Assembly: GCF_001723355.1 (NCBI RefSeq)
Contig: NZ_LPWE01000014.1
Span: 165,141-229,140, forward strand
Direction: 5' to 3'
Length of the DNA stretch: 64,000 bases
Origin: Methyloceanibacter stevinii
GTDB taxonomy: Bacteria > Pseudomonadota > Alphaproteobacteria > Rhizobiales > Methyloligellaceae
Below the pieces are notes generated by a model. The model made no database searches. It was not told where the DNA came from and was given only the letters and a program-made list of their open reading frames with translations. Below are positions 1-7,556 of this stretch, piece after piece. A program made the position numbers and the translations under genes. Within the stretch, counting starts at the first letter, position 1. Each line of letters begins with the position of its first letter.

Positions 1-91
1 AACTCCGACGGGCGATCTTCGTGCCGTTTGCGGCGCCTTGTCCCTCCGGCATTCGTATCCGCGCGGAGCAGAAATGGCGAATGTTAAACCG

Positions 92-379
92 CTACGCCGT
101 TGAAGAGCCGTCCGGCGCCGAGGGACGGACTCTGACAATCTTCGCCAGCCTCTCGGGGACCGGCTCATCCAAGATGTGTTGCCCGAGGCCGCGGAGCATT
201 TGGTTGATCAGCCACAGGGCGGCCACTCTGCGTCTCAAGTGGGGATTCGCTGCGACGTGGGCGGCAAATTTTGCGGCCTCGGGCGCCGAGAGCCGGCCGT
301 CCACGAACTCGTGGATGTTTTCGTCAGAGGGCGTCAGCAACGATCCTACTTCGTTCAATTGGGCGCGGCGCGCCGTCAT
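92..379 (-). CDS. Probable anti-sigma factor (short, soluble)
   Basis: This 95-residue protein lies directly behind the ECF sigma gene on the same strand and overlaps it by 56 bases, the usual position for a cognate anti-sigma factor. Its N-terminal third has an ENIHEFVDGRLS stretch followed by an alanine-rich helix with AAHVAANP, and the tail carries DEPVPERL; this arrangement is common in small anti-sigma proteins that bind ECF factors through a helical N-terminal domain. No membrane segment and no HxxxCxxC zinc motif are visible, so it would not be a classical ZAS protein. A start at 409 (10 residues longer) is possible. Function is inferred mainly from position and motif shape. Confidence 0.6.
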   Translation of the reverse strand: MTARRAQLNEVGSLLTPSDENIHEFVDGRLSAPEAAKFAAHVAANPHLRRRVAALWLINQMLRGLGQHILDEPVPERLAKIVRVRPSAPDGSSTA

Positions 380-866
380 CCATGAGAGAGGCCAAACAGG
401 CACGCGCACGCGACAGTCTCGATTTTATCGTTCCCATCGTCACCCCGAGAATCTCCGCCGTCTGCTCGTATGTCATCCCTTCGACAACGACGAGACTAAG
501 AATTTCGCGGTGGTCCGGGCTCAAGGACATGAAGGCTCGTTCGAGCTCCGAAAGCATCAAACTGTCTTCCTGCTGGGCCGGAAGCTGTTGCGGCGCCGCC
601 GTTCCCAGCTCCTTGAGCGATACCCGCTCGCGCTTGGCTCTGCGGCATTCGTTGAAGAAGACGTTTCGGAGAATGACGATCAGCCAGCCTTGAAGGTTCG
701 TGCCCGGTTGAAACGAGTCGATCCTTGCGATGGCACGCGCAAGACATTCCTGTACGAGGTCGTCCGCCAATTCGATATCGCGCGCGAGAAAGCGCGCGTA
801 GCGCCGTAACATCGGAATTTCCGATGCAACCTGTGAAACTGTCTCGGTTTGTGTGCTTTCCCGCAT
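324..866 (-). CDS. ECF-family RNA polymerase sigma factor
   Basis: The 180-residue product has the two-domain ECF layout. Region 2 (about residues 15-80) includes LRRYARFLARD, ADDLVQECLARA and SFQPGTNLQGWL, and region 4 (about 115-165) includes LSPDHREILSLVVVEGM and the helix-turn-helix GVTMGTIKSRLSRAR. It would direct core RNA polymerase to a dedicated promoter set and be held by the anti-sigma factor encoded just downstream. I chose the ATG at 866; the frame stays open upstream to 1079, but that extension is Cys/Pro-rich and unlike a sigma factor. It is not EcfG itself by context, because no NepR or PhyR gene adjoins. A GGAAC-N16-TGTT promoter lies upstream at 1010-1034. Confidence 0.87.
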   Translation of the reverse strand: MRESTQTETVSQVASEIPMLRRYARFLARDIELADDLVQECLARAIARIDSFQPGTNLQGWLIVILRNVFFNECRRAKRERVSLKELGTAAPQQLPAQQEDSLMLSELERAFMSLSPDHREILSLVVVEGMTYEQTAEILGVTMGTIKSRLSRARACLASLMDDGAPRPIERSRIVADAL

Positions 867-1273
867 CGTGGCTTTTCCTAACCGCCATAGGTGGTCCGGC
901 GACCGGGCAAAGCCGATCGATGGACTGCAGCACGAGCGCGGTCCCTCAAAGCGCTGATGCGCATGAGCGAAGTTGTTTCCAAGAGAGAGTGCGGATTGCA
1001 TGAGGGGGCAACACCCGCACCCCACGTTCGTTCCCTCGGCAATATCCAAGAAGTTCGCCGAGGCTTCGCTTGGAGTCATAGCAAGCCGGTGCGGGATCCG
1101 AATTAAGCTATGCTAATCGCGCCCTAAAAAGCCTGGGGCCCTAAACTTGCGTTCGATGGGATGCCGTCGGGCGTGTCCGGACGGCAAGAACGGCCGCCAC
1201 AGGAGCGACCGTTCTTGGCACTTGACGGGCGTTCAGCCGCAACTGGCTCAGAGCCCTTGGTCGGCAACCGCGA
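867..1273. other. Gene-free stretch holding the ECF sigma promoter
   Basis: No convincing coding sequence is seen in these roughly 400 bases between the PRC-barrel gene and the sigma gene, both on the minus strand. The part near 1010-1034 holds an EcfG-type promoter pointing at the sigma gene. The rest (about 1035-1273) would contain the 3' end of the PRC transcript; no strong hairpin with a T tract was found. Confidence 0.5.
1010..1034 (-). promoter_or_regulatory. EcfG-type promoter upstream of ECF sigma gene
   Basis: On the minus strand GGAAC (1034-1030) is followed after exactly 16 bases by TGTT (1013-1010). The alphaproteobacterial general stress sigma factor EcfG uses GGAAC-N16/17-cGTT. 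The leader to the ATG at 866 would be about 140 bases, longer than at the other sites in this window, so the site is less certain than those closer to their genes. Confidence 0.5.
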
Positions 1274-1792
1274 CTACTCGGCCTTTGTGTCGGAGTCCAT
1301 CGTCGACTCGTCGTCCATCTTTTTGGCTTCGGTATCGTCGTCGGCCTTGGGAGCGGCAGCCGGCGTAGCAGCGCGCTCGTAGGCAGACGCATTCATTAGG
1401 GCGTCCTTGTCGGCGTTGAGAACCAGAAAGAAATCGTCGTCGTCGTCCTCACGAACCATATTGAGGCTCGACATTTTCACCGCAATGTCACGTTCGCCGA
1501 TTCCCAGGAAGCCACCGACACCGACGATCACGGCCTTCACCTCGCCGTTCTCGGTCAGGATGACGTCGTCGATTTCACCGATGTCGTCCCAGTCGGGTTT
1601 CGACGCCGTCTTGTCATCCTCTTTGCTCATATCCTTGTCGGTCGCATAGACGCGCATGCCAATGAGCTCCGAGGCATAGATGTCGCCGGCTTCGTTTTGC
1701 GCGACGGTTCCAAAAGGTTTCGCGTCCTGGCTCGCCGCCAACGCGGGTGTCGCGAGTGCTAGGGCCAGCACTGTCGTTACGAGAAATCGCAT
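1274..1792 (-). CDS. Exported PRC-barrel domain protein
   Basis: The 172-residue protein starts with a clear Sec signal peptide (MRFLVTTVLALALATPALAA) and continues with a PRC-barrel-like domain: ASELIGMRVYATDK, then WDDIGEIDDVILTENGEVKAVIVGVGGFLGIGERDIAV. The C-terminal 35 residues are low-complexity and acidic (repeated DD, Glu, Ala, Pro). PRC-barrel proteins of this exported type are frequent in Hyphomicrobiales and often stress induced; a molecular function is not established. The ATG at 1792 is preceded by GAGGAGAC at good spacing, and an EcfG-type promoter lies at 1861-1885. The TTG 18 bases upstream overlaps that ribosome binding site and is less likely. Confidence 0.85.
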   Translation of the reverse strand: MRFLVTTVLALALATPALAASQDAKPFGTVAQNEAGDIYASELIGMRVYATDKDMSKEDDKTASKPDWDDIGEIDDVILTENGEVKAVIVGVGGFLGIGERDIAVKMSSLNMVREDDDDDFFLVLNADKDALMNASAYERAATPAAAPKADDDTEAKKMDDESTMDSDTKAE

Positions 1793-1860
1793 CACGTATA
1801 GTCTCCTCAATCCATGATGATGATCGTGCAGTCTCGAACACAGTTCGTGTTCTCCTTCGC

Positions 1861-1885
1861 AACACCATGCGCAGGGCTATGTTCC
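1861..1885 (-). promoter_or_regulatory. EcfG-type promoter of the PRC-barrel gene
   Basis: The minus strand carries GGAAC (1885-1881), a 16-base spacer and TGTT (1864-1861), about 70 bases before the ATG at 1792. This matches the general stress response consensus except that the first -10 base is T instead of C, as at most other sites in this window. Confidence 0.65.
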
Positions 1886-2000
1886 GGCAACGCACAGGAC
1901 GACTGACGACACAGGTCGCTTAGCGAGTGACGGCCGCGGCGACGCAATTGCGGACAGCCCAACGTGCGGCACGCACCTTGCCGGTCGCCGCCGTGCACAG

Positions 2001-2025
2001 GGAACAAAAGCAACAGTCCCGTGTT
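2001..2025 (+). promoter_or_regulatory. EcfG-type promoter of small membrane protein genes
   Basis: GGAAC at 2001-2005, a 16-base spacer and TGTT at 2022-2025 lie 35 bases ahead of the ATG at 2061, placing the 24-residue and DUF3309 small protein genes under probable general stress control. Confidence 0.65.
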
Positions 2026-2060
2026 GCCTGTCGAAGCATCAGAAGAGGCAGGAGAGCACC

Positions 2061-2135
2061 ATGCACAACATCTTTTACATCATCGGGGTCATCGTCGTTG
2101 TGGGCTTCATCCTGTCGTTCCTCGGGGTTCTCTAG
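2061..2135 (+). CDS. 24-residue single-span membrane protein
   Basis: A short frame encodes MHNIFYIIGVIVVVGFILSF followed by LGVL and a stop. Almost the whole product is one hydrophobic helix. It has a good ribosome binding site (GGCAGGAGAGCACC then ATG) and an EcfG-type promoter just upstream, and the next gene also encodes a tiny hydrophobic protein. Proteins of nearly this sequence and size (MHNI-x-YIIG...) are common unnamed small proteins of Hyphomicrobiales. Function is unknown; a membrane stress role is only a guess from the promoter. Confidence 0.65.
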   Translation: MHNIFYIIGVIVVVGFILSFLGVL

Positions 2136-2209
2136 GACGAAGCGTTCGCGCTTCGAAGGTTTTCCCCTGGACGCCAGTCACCCTCAAAACAGACTAGGAG
2201 CACCACGAC

Positions 2210-2368
2210 ATGAGCCTTGGGACAATTCTCGTCATCATCTTGATCCTCGCCCTCATCGGCGTGATCCCCAATTGGGGCTACAGCCGCGGATGGGGCTACG
2301 GTCCAACGGGGATCGTGGGTCTCGTTCTCGTCATTGTACTGATCTTGGCCTTGCTCGGACGCCTCTGA
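2210..2368 (+). CDS. DUF3309 family small membrane protein
   Basis: The 52-residue product has the DUF3309 plan: a first helix (SLGTILVIILILALIGVI), a short polar segment with PNWGYSRGWGYGPTG, and a second helix (LVLVIVLILALLGRL). The length equals the family norm. The ATG at 2210 sits behind a GGAG-like site, 74 bases after the 24-residue gene, and both are probably co-transcribed from the EcfG-type promoter at 2001. The family has no assigned biochemical role. Confidence 0.87.
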   Translation: MSLGTILVIILILALIGVIPNWGYSRGWGYGPTGIVGLVLVIVLILALLGRL

Positions 2369-2402
2369 CGCCCCGAACGCGGGCGCGTTCTAGCGGGCCT
2401 TC

Positions 2403-3532
2403 TCAGCGCCAGGCTTTGCCGACCGTGTCCGCCATGACAGCGCCGCGCGCTCCGAGCGGTTGCTCGGGGCGCACGGTCGTGTCTTCCGCCGTCTGGTGCT
2501 CGAGCTCGGCATTCAGTTCCGCGCCGAACAGCACGACGATGACCGAAACCCAAAGCCACATCATCATCCCGATGACAGCGCCGAGTGAGCCGTAGGTCGC
2601 GTTGTAGTTGGCGAAGTTGGAGAGATACCAGGAGAACAGGCTGGACGCCACCAGCCAGCACAGTGCCGCGAACACACTGCCGATACTGAGCCACTGCCAC
2701 TGCGCGGCCGTTCGGCTGGGACCGTAGCGGTACAGCAGCGCCAGCCACACCAGCAGGACGATCAGCAGCGCGGGCCAGCGAAGCAGTGAAATGATTCGCT
2801 CGTTGATGGATTCCAGGCCCAGCCATGGCATCACGAGCGGGGTTACGACGACCGCCGCCAAGGCCAAGAACACCAAGAAGAGGCTACCGATCGTGAAGGC
2901 GAACGAGACCAGCGTCAGTTTCACGAAGCTGCGCTTCTCACGCTCGTCGTAGACGACGTTCAGCGAATCGATGATCGCCTTCATGCCGCCGTTGGTGCTC
3001 CAAAGCGCGAACGCAAGTCCGATCAAGAAACCAAGACCGAGCGACCCGGACCGCGCCTCCGCGACGCGCGTGACTTGGTCCCGCACGATTTCGACGGCGC
3101 GTTGGGCACGACACCAGCCAACAGGGAAAGTTGCGCGTTGATCTCGGCGGGGTCGGATACGAGTCCGTAGAGCGAAACCAAGGCCGTCAGCGCCGGGAAC
3201 AGCGCGAGCAGCATGTAAAACACGACGCCTGCCGCCACGGCGAGCAAGCGATCGTTCTGCAGCTGGTTGTAGATCCGCCACAGAACGTCCATCCAACCCT
3301 TGCCCGGGATGCCGGTCGGGGACGAGGCCGCGCGTCCGCGGCCGGCCTCGTTCGTTCGGCTTTCATGAAAATGGTGGGGCTCCTGGGAGGGCCGCAGGTC
3401 GCTGTCGTCAGCCTCTGCTGTCGATGCGCCTGCACCCGGGCCCCTGCGGGACCTATCCAGTTGGAATGCCAGGGTAAAGAGTCCCGCGAGCAGAGCAATG
3501 TCAGTGACCAAAGAGTTGCGACTGTTCCTCAT
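2403..3532 (-). CDS. YihY/BrkB family inner-membrane protein (frameshifted)
   Basis: The product is a multi-span membrane protein of the YihY/BrkB (formerly 'ribonuclease BN') family, about 376 residues once restored. The N-terminal part contains GWMDVLWRIYNQLQNDRLLAVAAGVVFYMLLALFP; the rest holds the family hallmarks WSTNGGMKAIIDSLNVVYDE, YRYGPSR and NATYGSLGAVIGMMMWLW. The reading frame breaks near 3099: one strand segment reads VVPNAP and the other AVEIVRD, and adding one G restores VPNGAVEIVRDQ. The true role of the family is unsettled; it is not RNase BN. The stop is only 34 bases from the convergent DUF3309 stop. Confidence 0.85.
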
Positions 3533-3589
3533 GGTTTGAGATATTCCGACACGTTCCCCGGTGTTTCAATCACACGCCATACTGAGAAG

Positions 3590-3614
3590 GGAACAATGCG
3601 CACAAGCTGGTGTT
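3590..3614 (+). promoter_or_regulatory. EcfG-type promoter of the DUF883 operon
   Basis: GGAAC (3590-3594), a 16-base spacer and TGTT (3611-3614) lie 31 bases before the ATG at 3645. It would drive the DUF883 gene and the holin-like and small genes that follow closely. Confidence 0.68.
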
Positions 3615-3644
3615 CCCAAAGCATTCATGACCAGGGGAGATACG

Positions 3645-3923
3645 ATGTCTACTGCAAGACCCGGCCAAGGTGGAAGCGATGCCGCAGCGGCGGCGCGCGA
3701 GCACCTCGACAAGCTCGTCGACGAAGTTGGCAAGATACAGTCCGAGTTGAGTGCCATGGGCGCGAAGGTCAGCAAACTCGCAAGCGAGGGCCTGAGCCGC
3801 GCTCAGGAGGGAGCTGCGGAAGGCGTGCACGAAGCGGAAGAGGCCGTGCGGCGCAATCCCCTGGCCGCCCTCGCGATCGCCGTGGGTCTTGGCCTGCTGC
3901 TCGGCGTCTTCATGCGGCGATGA
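3645..3923 (+). CDS. DUF883 (ElaB/YqjD-like) membrane-anchored protein
   Basis: The 92-residue protein has an N-terminal helical, coiled-coil-prone segment (HLDKLVDEVGKIQSELSAM and more, residues ~18-65) and a single C-terminal membrane span ending in arginines (NPLAALAIAVGLGLLLGVFMRR). This is the ElaB/YqjD/DUF883 architecture; E. coli YqjD anchors to the inner membrane and associates with ribosomes in stationary phase, but for this branch the role is unproven. ATG 3645 has GGGGAGA upstream. It is followed after 12 bases by the holin-like gene and is preceded by an EcfG-type promoter. Confidence 0.82.
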   Translation: MSTARPGQGGSDAAAAAREHLDKLVDEVGKIQSELSAMGAKVSKLASEGLSRAQEGAAEGVHEAEEAVRRNPLAALAIAVGLGLLLGVFMRR

Positions 3924-3935
3924 GAGCCGCGCACA

Positions 3936-4337
3936 ATGGTCCTTACGCTGATTTCCCAAGTCAAGCGGCGCATCGACAATTCGATCAGCGCGTTCGTGCA
4001 CAAAGTCATCGTCATAGCGGTTGCGGTCGTCTGTGTTCTGTTCGCCGCCGCGTTCGGTCTCGTTGCCGCCTACTATGCGCTCGTCGATTCGATTGGCTTC
4101 CGTCCCATCGAAGCCGCAGGCATCGTCGCGGGATGTTTGCTGGGGCTGGCTCTTGTGGTTCTCGCCATCCTGCCGTTGGCAGCGCGCGCGAGACCTCGCG
4201 AAACAGCTGCCATTGCGGCGCCGGGCGAGGCTCTGGCGCTCGTGGACAAGGGACTTTCTCGTGCCACGCAGCACGTCGGAGCCCTGCCACTGGTGGCTAT
4301 CGCATTCGTATCGGGCTTCCTGGCGACAAGACGGTAG
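3936..4337 (+). CDS. Phage-holin-family (DUF1469-like) membrane protein
   Basis: The 133-residue protein has two adjacent membrane helices (residues ~24-50, VIVIAVAVVCVLFAAAFGLVAAYYAL, and ~62-84, AGIVAGCLLGLALVVLAILPL) followed by a cytoplasmic tail with a final hydrophobic stretch. Proteins with this plan next to DUF883/YqjD genes are annotated as putative Actinobacterial Holin-X or YqjE-like, although no lytic function is implied. It is probably in one operon with the DUF883 gene, mirroring the E. coli yqjD-yqjE pair. Confidence 0.75.
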   Translation: MVLTLISQVKRRIDNSISAFVHKVIVIAVAVVCVLFAAAFGLVAAYYALVDSIGFRPIEAAGIVAGCLLGLALVVLAILPLAARARPRETAAIAAPGEALALVDKGLSRATQHVGALPLVAIAFVSGFLATRR

Positions 4338-4362
4338 CGCGCCGCCGAGTGAGACAGCACGC

Positions 4363-4569
4363 ATGGAAAAGCTCAGTGATCGCGAACTACGCAGCGCGCT
4401 CGTGAAACCCGATCTGAGCGCAAGGAAGCGCGCCTACGCCAGGGAGCTTCTGCGGCGGCGCTGCGACAAGAGCGGCAAGTATGCATGGCGAAAACTCTGG
4501 GTCGGGGCGCTCTACTGGGTCGGCTCGTGCCGTGCCGCGCTTTCCCGGCGGCCTTCCAGCGCTCGATGA
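4363..4569 (+). CDS. Small basic protein, uncharacterised
   Basis: A 68-residue frame starts at ATG 4363, 25 bases after the holin-like gene. Its first half, MEKLSDRELRSALVKPDLS followed by ARKRAYARELLRRR, is a charged helix; the second half is Trp/Arg rich. The position as third gene of the stress operon corresponds to that of E. coli yqjK after yqjD-yqjE, and the charge pattern is similar, but I cannot claim homology. It ends just before a strong hairpin at 4596-4624. Confidence 0.55.
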   Translation: MEKLSDRELRSALVKPDLSARKRAYARELLRRRCDKSGKYAWRKLWVGALYWVGSCRAALSRRPSSAR

Positions 4570-4595
4570 AACGGCAACCGACAGTTCCAACAAAG

Positions 4596-4624
4596 AAGGG
4601 GCAGCCTGTTGAGGCCGCCCCTTT
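4596..4624. terminator. Bidirectional hairpin terminator
   Basis: AAGGGGC-A-GCC, a six-base loop and GGC-C-GCCCCTT form a stem of about ten pairs with one mismatch, followed by TTTAG on the plus strand and by a CTTTG-type run on the minus strand. It sits between two convergent genes (4569 plus, 4651 minus) and probably ends both transcripts. Confidence 0.6.
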
Positions 4625-4650
4625 AGATAGGAGGGAGGGTTTGAGCGGGG

Positions 4651-4854
4651 CTATCCCGAGATGCTCTTCATCCAATCGTCGACTTGCCGCTCCGCCTCTT
4701 CTTTGGCCACGCCGTAGCGCTCCTGCACCTTGCCCACGAGCTGGTCGCGGCGCCCTTCGACGACATCGAGGTCGTCATTGGTCAGGTGGCCCCATTGCTG
4801 TTGCGCCTTGCCGCGCAATTGCTTCCAGTTTCCTTCGATCTGATCCCAGTTCAT
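4651..4854 (-). CDS. CsbD family stress protein
   Basis: The 67-residue product is a textbook CsbD-like protein: MNWDQIEGNWKQLRGKAQQQ, then WGHLTNDDLDVVEGRRDQLVGKVQERYG and a VDDWMKSI end. CsbD proteins are small, soluble, helical and induced by general stress in many bacteria; their biochemical role is unknown. The ATG at 4854 follows AAGGAGGACCGAAGGAA, which decides the start. An EcfG-type promoter lies at 4895-4919. Confidence 0.92.
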   Translation of the reverse strand: MNWDQIEGNWKQLRGKAQQQWGHLTNDDLDVVEGRRDQLVGKVQERYGVAKEEAERQVDDWMKSISG

Positions 4855-4894
4855 TTCCTTCGGTCCTCCTTGCGATGCAGTTGGATGCTTTGAG

Positions 4895-4919
4895 AACATC
4901 AAAGACGCTGTCATGTTCC
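4895..4919 (-). promoter_or_regulatory. EcfG-type promoter of csbD-like gene
   Basis: GGAAC (4919-4915, minus strand), 16 bases, TGTT (4898-4895), 40 bases before the start codon. This is the best placed of the general-stress promoters here, because CsbD proteins are classical general-stress products. Confidence 0.7.
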
Positions 4920-4995
4920 CACCGAATTTGGGGCGCACGGAACCGGACCAGCCGCATGGGAATTGTCAGTGCAAGGTCCTGCAGGGTGAGTGCAG

Positions 4996-5928
4996 ATGTC
5001 ACACGATTCGAAAGATCTAATGGAACCCGTACCAACATCGCCGCGCATCGAACGAAAGCTCGTCGGCATACTGGCCGCTGATGTGGTGCGTTTCTCGTCT
5101 CACATGGAGCATGACGAGGAGCGAACGCTGCAGCTTCTCACGGAGCGCCGGAAGTTGATCGATGAGCTCATAGAGACTCACGCCGGTCGGATCACGGGCA
5201 CTGCCGGCGACAGCGTCGTCGCAGAATTTGCGAGCGCGGTGAATGCCGTCGATTGCGCCGTGAAGATTCAGCGCGAAATCATGCATGTGAACGCCAAGGA
5301 AGCGGAACATGACGGCCTGTCCTTTCGGATCGGCGTCAACGTGGGAGACGTCATGGTCAAGGACGCCGACATCTTCGGCGATGGCGTCAACGTCGCCGCA
5401 CGGCTCGAATCGTTATCGGAACCGGACGGAGTCTGTCTGTCGCGCGGCGTACACGAATATGTGCGCAAACTAACGAACTACGTCTACGCGGACTTGGGCG
5501 AGCAATACGTCAAGAACATCGAGCAGCCGGTGCGGGCCTACCGTATCGTGTTCGAGAATGGCGAACCCGTCATGTCCGAGGAGGATACACCCGGTCAGGA
5601 AACGCTCGACGTGGAACCGCATGAACCGCCGGAATACGAGCTTGCGTTTTGGGAAAGCATCCGGGACGGCGATGTCGTCGCCGAATTTGAAGCCTATCTC
5701 GACAAGTACCCGGAAGGCGCCTTTGCCGCGCTCGCTGCCGAGCGCCTGAAGGTGCTTTCGGAAAAAGAAGGTGAGCCCGAGTTGCCGGAGGCGGATCCCG
5801 TCGAACTCGCCTACTGGGAGAGCATCAAGGACAGCGAGAACGCCGAGATGTTCCAGACCTATTTGGAAACTTACGCGGAAGGTGCCTTCGCCGCCATTGC
5901 CCGGCTGAAGGTCGCCGAGCTCGGCTAG
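4996..5928 (+). CDS. Class III nucleotide cyclase with C-terminal repeats
   Basis: The 310-residue protein begins with a class III cyclase homology domain (residues ~20-185). Metal-binding aspartates are seen in ILAADVVRFS and the family motifs GTAGDSVVAEF and IFGDGVNVAARLES are present, with the transition-state Asn and Arg in the last. The Lys that usually selects adenine just before the GD motif is replaced (ITGTAGD), as in many rhizobial cyclase homologues, so the substrate is uncertain. The C-terminus (residues ~205-310) holds two copies of an approximately 40-residue repeat, (E/V)LA(F/Y)WESI(R/K)D ... FEAYLDKYPEGAFAALA. No membrane segment is visible. ATG 4996 fits AGGGTGAG upstream; a GTG two codons earlier is possible. 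Confidence 0.88.
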   Translation: MSHDSKDLMEPVPTSPRIERKLVGILAADVVRFSSHMEHDEERTLQLLTERRKLIDELIETHAGRITGTAGDSVVAEFASAVNAVDCAVKIQREIMHVNAKEAEHDGLSFRIGVNVGDVMVKDADIFGDGVNVAARLESLSEPDGVCLSRGVHEYVRKLTNYVYADLGEQYVKNIEQPVRAYRIVFENGEPVMSEEDTPGQETLDVEPHEPPEYELAFWESIRDGDVVAEFEAYLDKYPEGAFAALAAERLKVLSEKEGEPELPEADPVELAYWESIKDSENAEMFQTYLETYAEGAFAAIARLKVAELG

Positions 5929-5961
5929 CAGCGTCCATCACACCCAAGGAACACGACACGG

Positions 5962-6800
5962 ATGACCGTCAAACTCGGTTGCAACCTGAACTATGAAGTC
6001 TCGGCGGATACGATTTTCGTGTTCAACGTCGAGGTCGCGCGCCTGGCAACAAATGCCAACCTGAATGACACGGTCACGGTCAGTCAGGGCGCCAATGTCG
6101 AGTCCTACGACACCCCGGGTCTTGGCAACCGATACTTACGCGTTCCGGCTTCGCCGGGCACGTTGTCGCTCCACTACGAGGCGGACCTCACCCTAGATGT
6201 CGTGAGAGCCGATCCGCAGACATTGGCCGAAGTGCCGGTTGCCGCGCTCCCGTTTTCACTGATGCCCTACCTCTTGCCGACGCGCTTCGTACCCTCGGAT
6301 CGGGTTGCGGGATTTGCGCAGGCGGAGTTCGGTCAACTCCCCAAGGGTCATCAGAGAGTCAGCTCCATTTGCAACTGGATCAACGATCATATCGCCTATA
6401 TGCCGGGGAGCAGCGACGCGGAGACCACGGCGGCGGAGACAATCATGAACCGTGCAGGCGTGTGCCGCGATTTTGCGCATCTCGGAATCACCTTCTGCCG
6501 CGCACTCGGCATCCCCGCACGCTACGTCACATGCTACGCATTCGGCCTCTCGCCCCCCGATTTTCATGCGGTGTTCGAAGCCTATCTCGGTGACCGCTGG
6601 TGGCTGTTCGACCCGACGCGGCAGGCCGCCCTTGATGGGCTGGTCAGAATCGGGGTGGGGCGCGATGCCGCCGAGGTCGCGTTCGCGACGCTGTTCGGCA
6701 GCGCGACCGCTTCGCCGCCCGAAGTTGGATCGAACGCTCGGATCAGAGCCCCGGCGACCCGCGCACGACCGACGCGATCAGCCTCGAGGCTCTCTCGTAG
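5962..6800 (+). CDS. Transglutaminase-like cysteine protease family protein (frameshifted)
   Basis: The roughly 279-residue protein has an N-terminal beta domain and a C-terminal transglutaminase core. The catalytic Cys is in RAGVCRDFAHLG, the His in PPDFHAVFEAYLGDRWWLFDPTR and the Asp in the last motif. Such proteins are often annotated as putative cysteine proteases, frequently beside alpha-E/circularly-permuted ATP-grasp genes, which are absent here. After SASPPEV the frame breaks near 6724; adding one base gives SPPEVWIERSDQSPGD and a natural end at 6800, while the uncorrected frame runs on as Arg-rich nonsense to 6819. Confidence 0.85.
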
Positions 6801-6905
6801 CCGAACCCGCCCCGCCTGAAACGGCACGCTAACCCTAGGACGGGGTGTGTTCGCAATCGCGCACGCCATGCCCTGCTCTCGAGCCAAAAAACCCGGCGCC
6901 ACAGG

Positions 6906-6935
6906 TGATCCGCGGCACCCCTTGTGTCGTATACT
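6906..6935 (+). promoter_or_regulatory. RpoE (singlet-oxygen type) promoter of rpoE-chrR
   Basis: TGATCC at 6906-6911, an 18-base spacer and TATACT at 6930-6935 lie 39 bases before the rpoE start. The spacing and -35 match two further sites at 12368 and 12885 and the known RpoE consensus of Rhodobacter sphaeroides (TGATCC then TA-rich -10), indicating autoregulation. Confidence 0.78.
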
Positions 6936-6974
6936 ACGCACACAACAACGACAGGACCTGGCGGCATTCGAGGA

Positions 6975-7556
6975 ATGAGCGCGGCCCAACCATTGTCAAC
7001 TTGCCCGGAAGACAACCTGGACGATCGAGCGCTCGTCGTACGCGTAGCGCAGCATCGCGATCGCGAGGCGTTCCAGCGCTTGTTTCTGCATTTCGGGCCG
7101 AGAATCAAGGGATTGATGATTCGGAGCGGGAGCGACGCCGATACGGCGGAAGATTTGGCTCAAGAGGTGATGCTGACGCTTTGGCGCAAAGCCGGTCTTT
7201 ACGCGCCCGAAAGAGGCACGGTGGGCGCATGGGTCTTCACCATCGCCCGTAACGTCCGGATCGATCGGCTACGCCGGCAGTCATCCCGGCCCTATGAGGA
7301 CATCGCCGACCTCCAGCTGGAAGCGCCGGATGCAAGCGGCGAAGAGGAAACGGAAATGCGGCAGCGCGAGAGGCTGGTGGGACAGGCTCTCGCCGACCTG
7401 CCGGCGGAACAGCGCCGTGTGGTCGAACTGTCGTTCGTCGAGGATATGCCGCAGGCGGAAATCGCGACGACACTCGGCCTGCCGCTCGGAACAGTGAAGT
7501 CCCGCTTGCGCCTTGCGTACGCAAAGCTGCGGGAACGCTTGGAGACTTTGAAATGA
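6975..7556 (+). CDS. rpoE: RpoE-like ECF sigma factor (ChrR-controlled group)
   Basis: The 193-residue protein has region 2 (FQRLFLHFGPRIKGLMIRSG, AEDLAQEVMLTLWRKAGLY, GAWVFTIARNVRIDRLRR) and region 4 (LPAEQRRVVELSFVEDMPQAEIATTLGLPLGTVKSRLRLAY). The sequence and the adjoining chrR place it in the ECF11 group that responds to singlet oxygen in Rhodobacter. The gene overlaps chrR by four bases. ATG 6975 follows CGAGGA closely; a longer start at 6924 would begin inside the promoter and is rejected. Promoter TGATCC-N18-TATACT lies upstream. Confidence 0.93.
   Translation: MSAAQPLSTCPEDNLDDRALVVRVAQHRDREAFQRLFLHFGPRIKGLMIRSGSDADTAEDLAQEVMLTLWRKAGLYAPERGTVGAWVFTIARNVRIDRLRRQSSRPYEDIADLQLEAPDASGEEETEMRQRERLVGQALADLPAEQRRVVELSFVEDMPQAEIATTLGLPLGTVKSRLRLAYAKLRERLETLK

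Noticed and set aside
3533..3557. GGAAC upstream of the YihY gene on the minus strand
   Set aside because: No GTT at the 16-17 base spacing (AACC found instead).
4929..4955. GGAAC ahead of the cyclase gene
   Set aside because: The -10 position reads GAAT, not (C/T)GTT.
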